Shown: piece after piece, positions 27,201 through 36,200 of the stretch
How positions within the stretch are numbered: position 1 is the first letter of the stretch
Layout: every line of letters begins with the position of its first letter
Assembly: GCA_932294295.1 (NCBI GenBank)
Contig: OW028575.1
Span: 16,372,058-16,436,057, forward strand
DNA from: Alitta virens
Taxonomy: Eukaryota; Annelida; Polychaeta; Phyllodocida; Nereididae
DNA length: 64,000 bases
Reading direction: 5' to 3'
The notes under the pieces: model-generated
What the model was told of the DNA's origin: nothing
Databases searched by the model: none
The model's input: only the letters and a program-made list of their open reading frames with translations
Made by a program: the position numbers and the translations under genes

Positions 27201-30200
27201 TCAACAAAAATCACAAGAAACAAATAAAACCAATCTGTTGTTAGTGGAAACACGCTGGTCAAACGGAGGAAATAGACTCAAGAGGAGGAGTTGCCAAACA
27301 CAAAATATAAGACTCTCACAAACAATTGCACAAACCCATTCACTAAGTAAAGGAATGCAACTTTGCTTAAGACATGTTCTCTAATGCCATGCCGTTGGAC
27401 AAGCCATTATCCATGATAATGTAATTGGTCAATAGTTTTGTCTGAGTTTCTCGAATGATGCTTAAAGACACACTGGGGCTATACACTGAATGCAGACAAG
27501 TCGGCTGGGTGGGACTGCTTGATCACAAAAAACAAACGGCACAGAGGCTCCAAACCTCATGAGATCAGGAGAGTATCAGTCTTTTAAAACATTGCTAAGG
27601 GGTAATATGGACCACAGATTGCTTAGCTGGAGAATTTTTCAGAGTAAAAGATCTTAAAATAACTGTTTTGGAGCCTCTGCCTAGTTGATGAAGGCTACAC
27701 TAGCTGGGAAAGACACCTAAGTCACATTCACACCGTTAGCTCTTGACTAATAATTAAACCTACTAATCAGCCGAATAGTTTCTATGAAGCAAGTCGCAAA
27801 GCTGCAATACCTCAACATAAAAAGATTACTTAGCTAATCGTTAATGATTTTCGATTAAAATCTGATATACCTTCATTCCCTGCAAATGTAAAGGGAACGT
27901 TATCATGCTGTCACATGACATGTCATGACAGAGGTTTTCGGTGTGATAACATTGACACCACTGCCTTTTCTTGTCCAAGGCACATTGAACAGTCGGATAA
28001 AATGCCGGATGTACAGAACACTTTCATAACGAAATAAATTTAAAGGTTCAGAATGGAAAGCATAGAAAGACACATGACAGCATTATTCACAGCAGGATTA
28101 ATAGTCAGTCTGTAGCCTGATATTTTGTTCTTAGAAACTAGCAATTTGCCAAGTTACTGGAATGAATCAGAATAAATTTTGAAGTAAATTTTTGAGATTA
28201 ATGGATAATTTGACTAGCATTTAGGGCGTCAAGAGTGGAGTGTGAATTGTTAGTTGTCTAACCTTCTCGGGGGTGTCCCAAGACCTCCACGCGCATTGGA
28301 CTAGGTCGTCCAGCCTCAGGCCCATTACCTCCACTGTCCGGTTGGTCAGCAAGTGTGGCTTCCAAAACCTTGAACGACTTGGACTGGATGGTCTGCGGAG
28401 ATCCTCTGTCTGTGGGAGACATCATCCTTGTGGGTGAAGCAGACGGAGAGTAAGACCGGATATACTGCAGGTTGAACGATTCTGGTGCTGGAGACCTTTG
28501 ATATGGCAGAGGACTAGCCAAGCGAGGGGATGGAAGAAATGTGTCATCACGACTGCGGAACTGGCTGGTATTGATGCCTCTGTTTCGCATGGACTCTTCA
28601 TAGCTGGGTGGAATGGAATAGGATAGGGCAAAGGGGTCAACTGGCTGCTTGCCTGATATGGTGTAGTGGAAGCGAGTGGGTTGGCCAGGGTGGGCCGGTG
28701 GCATGGTGAACGAGTACTGTTTCCCAGCATGTTCACCCTGACGGTGAGTGATTGAGACATTGACAAGTCCTTGTGATGTGGGAGACAGCCTTTGTTGTGG
28801 CTGGTAGGATGCAAACTGGTCTACAGATGCATCCATAGGCTGAGAATACAGTCCAGAAACAGGCTGTGAGACTGGTGTGCTTGCATAGGCTGACTGCGAC
28901 ATTGATGAAGCTGCAAAAGTTGGCTGAGAAATTAAAGACCCACCTAAATTCGGTTGAGAAGAGGCCGCATAAGACTGACTTTGTAAATATGGAGAAGACA
29001 ATGCAGGTTCTGAAGCTAATGGAGAAGAATAGAATGTTGATGGAAATGAAGTTGATACAGTTGATAAATCTAATGATGTAGCTTCAGCACTATTAGGGCG
29101 ACGTCTGTGACGCCTATGACGCGGCTCAATCTCAATCACAGATTGTTCAGGGGGATCTGCAAAATGTACGCGACGAGACTGCTTAAGAGCTAAACCGAAG
29201 TCATCGATTTTACTTGGTGATAAACTATGAGAGTCATACAACCTTTGCAAGGCTTCATAGTTGTCAAGTCCTAGCATTTTTGCTTTAATAATATCAAGGT
29301 CAGAAGGCGGTGAGTTAATAAATATTTCCTTCATCTCCTCCTCACTACTTGAACTACTGTTATCCTTCCCGGCACCACCAGCTTCATTTGCTTTCTTTTC
29401 ATAAGTAATTCCGAACTCTGGAGCTGACATTTCAGCTAATTTGGGATGTTGGGCTGCTATGGCTTCAAGTCTTCTGTTTAGATCGGCAACCATTTCTTTG
29501 ACTGCAGGCATGGGAATGTCAACAAGATCAGGAGAAGCTGCAGAGAAGTAAATATCTTCAGGCCCTATGGTGTTGAAATCAGTGCGTGTTGAAGTCGTTT
29601 GAGTTTCTGGTAGTTCTGATATGGCAGGATATGCACTTGCATAATCTGAATCATCGGATGAGTTCCCTGGTGTCATGCCAGTTTCAATACGTCTGCCTAC
29701 AAGTTTTAAAGATGGTTTCATAGGTTCTGTTTTCATCTGCTCTAGTGGAGGAGCAACTTCTCGTTCAGCTGTGCAAATCCTGATGTCCCTTACATTGGGA
29801 GCGATGAATACTGGTATGTGACGAGTCCTATTTACGCCGGCCGAGTTATCAACTGAGCTAGATCTTGGTCTTCGCCAAGGGTAGAGATCCGTCATAGAAT
29901 ATTGGCCTGTCATTGGAAGCTGCTGCAGCTGAGCTGCTTCATTATGAACCCTGCTTGCCTCATGCTGGATATGCAACGGCACACTCTCCGGAGTAAACAA
30001 GGGTATGCCATTGTCACTGCTCGCACGTTCGTGAGATACAGGGATGTGGGTAAACTTCCTGTCATCAATCCGGAACTGTTGAAATGGCAATAGAGGAGAG
30101 GCCCGAGGACTAGAGGTTAGTTTGGGACTAGATGGCAGCCGCGGGCTGGATGGATTCCTTGGACTGTTGCTTCCTGAACGACGGTCAGCTGTGGTCAGAA

Positions 30201-33200
30201 GTTTTTCTTCACTTACTAAAAGACCATATGAATCGGTTGAAGGGCGCAGTATTTTTGGAATGACCATTTCCACTGAAGCTACATTACTTGACTCGCTGGT
30301 TTTCACTGATGACCCATTGACTCTGGAATAGAAAGCAAAGATCAGTGGCATATCTGTTTCCAAAAAGGTGGCTCAGTTACTGACCATTAGTAAAAACTAT
30401 ACTTAAGTTTCTAAAACGGAAAGAGCTACAAAAACCAGTTACATATTCTGACATCAACAAGAAGAAGCCACAGGATTTGTTCACTACAACTGAATTTAAA
30501 CTTACTGTTTTGAAGGAATGTCTCCCAATGGGATGTCATTCTCAACAGCTCTTCGTTGCCGTCTTGTTTTGGGTTTTGTCACAGCAGGAGGATCTGTTGG
30601 TGGGGTCACCTCCACGGTTGGTGGAAGAGGAGGAACAGGTGGGGCCACCTCCACGGTTGGTTGAAGAGGAGGAACAGGTGGGGCCACCTCCACGGTTAGT
30701 GGAAGAGGAGGAACAGGTGGGGCCACCTCCACGGTTGGTGGAAGAGGAGGAACAGGTGGGGCCACCTCCACGATTGGTGGAAAAGGAGGAACAGGTGGGG
30801 CTAATTCCTTGTCCTCTTCAACTGGAGCTACTTTGGGCAGTTCTGCTGGTGCTGGTGTTGCCACACTATTGGACATAGGTTCACTATTATAAATTGGTAA
30901 CTCTGGTCTTACTGAAGCATTAGACAGTTCCATCGATTGTTGCACATCATTTGCAAGTGTTGCTGCTCTCGTAGCATGGCTAGCAGCTGGGACTGAATTT
31001 TGCTTAGTAGCTGAAGTTGAATTCTGGCTTGCATTAGTAGAACTTTGGTTTTTCACAACAGATGAATTTTGCTTTGCTGTTGGAATTGAATTCTGGTTTA
31101 CAACAGGAGTTGGTTTTTGGCTGGAAGTTTGCTCTGTCTCCTTGGTAACAAGAAGTGGCTGTTTGGGGACAGCGTGATTGTTGGTTGCAGTGGCTTTTAG
31201 CTGTGGTAGCTTTTCCTGAAACAAAATAATGATTCAACATCACTTGCAATGAGATACCATCGACTCAACAGTCGAAGTAGCAAAGGTCCTGCTAACAACA
31301 AAGCTACAGTTATGCTTAGGTTAAAGAACTGGTTATAGATTTTGTCTGAAACTACTAGACCTAACACCAAAGCTGGTTGTATTTGTGCATTTGGTGCTTT
31401 GACTTTGCAATTATATTCTGTGGGACTAGAATAGTCATACCATGTGAGCAAGTAGCAATCTGAGTACAGCTCTTTTAAAATAAATGCTTTTATAATATGT
31501 ATGCTTTTACTGACACAGTAATATCATACATGATACATTTGTCAAAAATAACAGATTAAAAACATATACTAAGTCTACTTCTACTCACTATTCCACCAAA
31601 AACACTACGTGATTTCTCAAATTCTTCCAAAATTATGCATTTATTGTCTGATTGGACTCTTTGCTGAATTTCACAACACCATTGTTTGTTTGAGCAATAT
31701 GTTAAATTTTCCAGGGCAGCAGTATGGTGCAGCCAGTGAACGACCTTGGAAGGGTACATAAAGAACAACATAGCAGCTGAGTCGAAGCTACATGTACCTT
31801 GTAATGTATATGTATTTTTAGTCAGACACTGAGCTGCAAATGCGCCGCAATACATGCAGTCGCTGGATCAACTACAGAACTACAGAACTAGTCCTAAGTG
31901 AAGGCCTAGCTCCAATATGCAACCCACCTGTCTTGGATCCCCTGTACAAGGGACTGGATTTCATATTTGTCAGGTTGCAAGATAGTGCACACTGCAGTAA
32001 CCAAAATGGAGTTATAGACATCCCCATCAATACAAGAAGTAAAGTGTTGTAGAGAATGTTTTGTTTACAAGTGCTGGATCTTTTCATACATGCAATATGT
32101 TTTAAGTTGATATCAAGTTAAGACTTCCTTTTCATAATGCAGAGAATTGTAGTCCAGTTCACTTGGCTAGTGTGCTTGCAGCGTCACACCTGTTTTGAAT
32201 TTCTGATCACCCATGCGTACATGATCTTTTGTTTAAAGTCAATTACAGGCAATTGTATGTTGAGACAATTTGCTAACAATGTAGTTTGGTTTCTTACTCA
32301 ACAAAGTAAATTGTGATGTCAATACATGCTTGTGGTGGATTTGGCTGCACTTCATTGCATTCGACAATAAGGCTATTTTGATGGAGCAAAGGAGGCAGTT
32401 TGTGAACCACAGTCCTCGAAGGTTTAACAAAGTGGTAATCTGTGAAAGCTGACCATTGGCCCAGGTGACTGAGATGAGTAATTAGGTCATCCTCTGGGGT
32501 CACCTGTTCACTACCTACCCCCTGCAGGATGGCGCTGACATTCCTTTGCCCCTTTGAACCCCTTGGACCTTGTACTGATCCCTGTAGTGGCTGCTTGCTG
32601 CGACTTCTCGACTTATCTTACCCCTTTTCACCCCCAAGTCATCCCTGTGTACTTCTCCTCAGTTAATTGTTGTTACAACTGCACAAGTCTTCCCAACGCA
32701 TCCAGAATGCCCCTTTACTATTCCCATCCTGCTAGTAAAGTTTATTGGAGAGGGTGAGAGTGAGGGGGCTGCCCCCTTCTCTTCCCCCTAGCTCTCGCTA
32801 TTTTGGCCCCTCTCCAAAGACTGTCAGCAACTGCTCAAGTGTACATGCTGCTAGTTCCATGATCATGCCAATACATGCTTACATAGGCTCTATTACTGAC
32901 TGTTTTGGTTCAGCTGAGAGTATGGATGGGGCTTATATAATCTTATTGTCTTATTCCCAGCCAGTTGATACATGTACACATGTGTACTTGAAATACTAAT
33001 ATTTTGCCCAGTATAAAAGGATATTTAATTAACAATCATGGTCACTCCTGAGGAGGGTCGAGGGTTTCAACAAATTTTGTTTTTTTCACGAATAACCTCG
33101 TTGAGGTTACCCCAATCTAATAGGGACCACAGACCTCGAGCCAAGGATTGCCTGACTCTCTTATATCTGAAGAGAATAAACAAAGAAGTATATTACTTTC

Positions 33201-36200
33201 ATACTCAAACGAAAGGGGCAGTTTGATGTGATGATATTGAAGGAGTGGGTGGACGTGTATAGCTCAGCATCTTGCAATGAACCTGGCTACTCAGTAAACT
33301 GGCAAAGTTGGCTTGGTAGCTTCGGTTAGGCTGGCTCATAAAGGCTGACTATGGAGCTCCATGGGCAATGTCTACCTCTGCCATTGGCTGACCTTGTGAC
33401 AATTCATACAACAAGAGTCACAGGAATTGAGCAAGCGATAGACAACTACAAGAACTCTACAGCTATATCGTGCAGCTTTCGTTTGAGAGACAGTACATCA
33501 GTACACCCACCACTGTACTTAGAATACATGGTGAACCTGGGATACAGGGTTCATCCAATGGTATTCCATGGCACTGCATTTCTTCGGGTGCAGTCTGTGC
33601 AGAAAGCAGAACCATGTTAACTGGCCAAAGACCAAAACACTGGAGTTTCCCATTGAATGCTCAGCATATCACAGCTGACCTAGGAGAGCTTCAGAGAATG
33701 CAACCTCCTCCATTCCTCTTCAACCCTTTCTTAATATAATACACCTGCATATGTCCTATGCATCAACCTCAATAAGCCTCCAGTTGCAACAAATGTGTAG
33801 TATATGTCCATAAGAAATATACTAGAGGAAAATCATATGATAATTTTCTAATATCTGGATTCTACAAATGTGTGAATTCCTTGGAAAGACATTCGACTGT
33901 CAGAAATTTCCAAAATATTAATATTAGTTCTGAACATTGAGGAAGTTTTGGCCCAATTCAGAATTTCTTACTGCAGTGGGGCCTTAACTCTGGACATATT
34001 TGGGTGAGATATACTGACCTTGTCACCGTCCACATTTTATATGGCTGACTCGACGAAGCACTATTTTGTAAATGATGACTTTGTTGCTATTTAAATTCTC
34101 TAGAAACTATTACCTGACCAGTGAACCTTATTATTCTTATTATATTGCTGATCGGGTTCTTTTCTTTTCATCCTGTCATTATAGCACTCCTGACGAATGA
34201 CCTCTCCTTATAATCTCAACCTACAGTAAACCATGAAGCTGCCTTTCTCACACGGCAATTTTTAATTAATTTTTTTTTATCGGTTAGTTGTTGTCAGTAG
34301 GTAATGTTGAAGTTATTTCATGTATGCACCTGTATTTCTAACCGGGGCCATTGATGTCATTTGAAATGCTGATTGTTCTAACATGTCCTGGTTGGTCTTG
34401 TAATGCCCTAAATATAGGTACATAAGATAATAGATCAACCCAAACCATTTACTTCTTGGTGTGAAAAGTGACCTACTTCGATTTGAAATTGACCTAGTTC
34501 TAGGCACACCTTCTGTTCTTTTCTTGTCTAATCTGATGCCGTGACCTTTAGTCATGCACAGCAGCATCAGTACAGCCACAGTACATGTGACCTCATTCTA
34601 CTCACCGTTTGGTTTGTTGATTTCGCCTGTTCACTGGTCTTCTCTGCACTCTGACTAGGAATGGCTTTCTCCTCTGACCTGCAACAAATAAGCAACATAA
34701 ACCTTGAGCAATCATTGGGTAATACTAAGTCATATTATATCATCGCTGATCATCTCCTTTATCATTATGATATATATTGGGCCTATACATACGGTGTAAC
34801 TAACTCATCACTGATCAAGAATCAAGTATGTGAGTGACAACTCAAGGTCTGGTTACTGACTTGATTACATATACCATCATTTGCCCATTCCAGAGAGGTC
34901 TGAAGGCAATTACCTTTCAAGCTTTTTTTTATTGAACCAGTCAGGTATTTGGATGTGGTAAATGTGATAAACTATGTATAGATTGTAGAAGCAGTGTGAT
35001 AAACTTCATATGGTGTGACAAATCATTGCCTGGTTTAGAGAGACTCCTTCTCATTCTGATTCATTCAACTATTGACAAGGGCCTTCGTTATTTGGCCTTA
35101 AGGTTGCTGCTTGACAGAAAAACAATCTTATCACAGCTAGATGAATGTTGCAGTCTGACAGAACCACACGAAGAACATACATAAACTAACCCACAGGCAG
35201 GACTAATAACATGCAGAAAGGCAAGTTATCATTTAATAATAACTGTTATAATTAATGAGTCAATGTTGTTGGGCCAATTAAATTCTACCTCCTTGCAGCA
35301 GGACAAATGAGCAATATGGCTGACCCTGCCCCTTGGCTGTGATATTTTGACAAGGTGCACCGAGCTCTACTTGTGGCAATTGTCGATCTGGCGTAAACAT
35401 TCACATTCTTGGGTTTTTTATGGCTTGGACCAGCTCACAGCAGCTCACTGGGGTGATATTACAGTCAGTAATTTGGAAGTCGAAAACAAGGGCATTGCAC
35501 TGGGCCACTTGCTAATAATAATACACAGTTATCTTCCCAATTGACAGCTCTTCATCTCATGCCTATAGACCTGTGGTACAACAATTTCTAACCAAATCAT
35601 GAGTTGGTGTCTTATACAATACAATATTAGGTCCCATACCTGCCAACAATGATCTCCAGGGAGTTAGCAGACAGCCTGATGGCCTCCTGCGCATCTTTGT
35701 GTGTCATTGAGTTTGCTGGACATCCGGCCAATTTGAAAACGATGTCCCCAGGCTGCAGCCTAGCCTTACTGGCTATGCTCCCTTCAACCACCTGTAAAAA
35801 AAAAAAAAAAAAAAAAAAAAAGATATTTTATCTTACAAATTCGGCTTTATCTGTATATCAATGTTGCTGGACAAAACTGGTCAGGAGTAATTTTTTTTTC
35901 CAGTGCACCCCTGTCTACAATATAGAAATTATAATGTGCTGTAAGTTTTATTGTGGACACGTTATGTTAACGCAAGAAGGTGATTCTTATTAAATCGTTG
36001 ATATACAATAAATTCCAATTTAATTCCAATGGAATTCAGCCACACACCAACTAGCAAACTGACCCAACTTAAATATAATGATTTTTCACTTAGCACAAAT
36101 AATGAGAGCAAGGCAGTCTGTATTTATAGTGTGCATATATCTCGCAAGAGGTGTCTGCATCAAGAATCGAACACGTGATCCTCATGCAGTGGTGCCAGCC

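Noticed and set aside
30323..30363. Upstream ATG of the 701-codon open frame
   Set aside because: TTTCTATTCCAG and the matching phase from the previous exon show that this part is intron.
32305..32505. Minus-strand open stretch with an AG before it and GTAAGA after it
   Set aside because: It would end in phase 2, while the next Zasp-like exon needs phase 0; no known domain was seen. It could still be an alternative last exon.
33351..33739. Two overlapping 89-codon plus frames
   Set aside because: No domain, splice support or codon pattern; they lie in an intron of the minus-strand gene.
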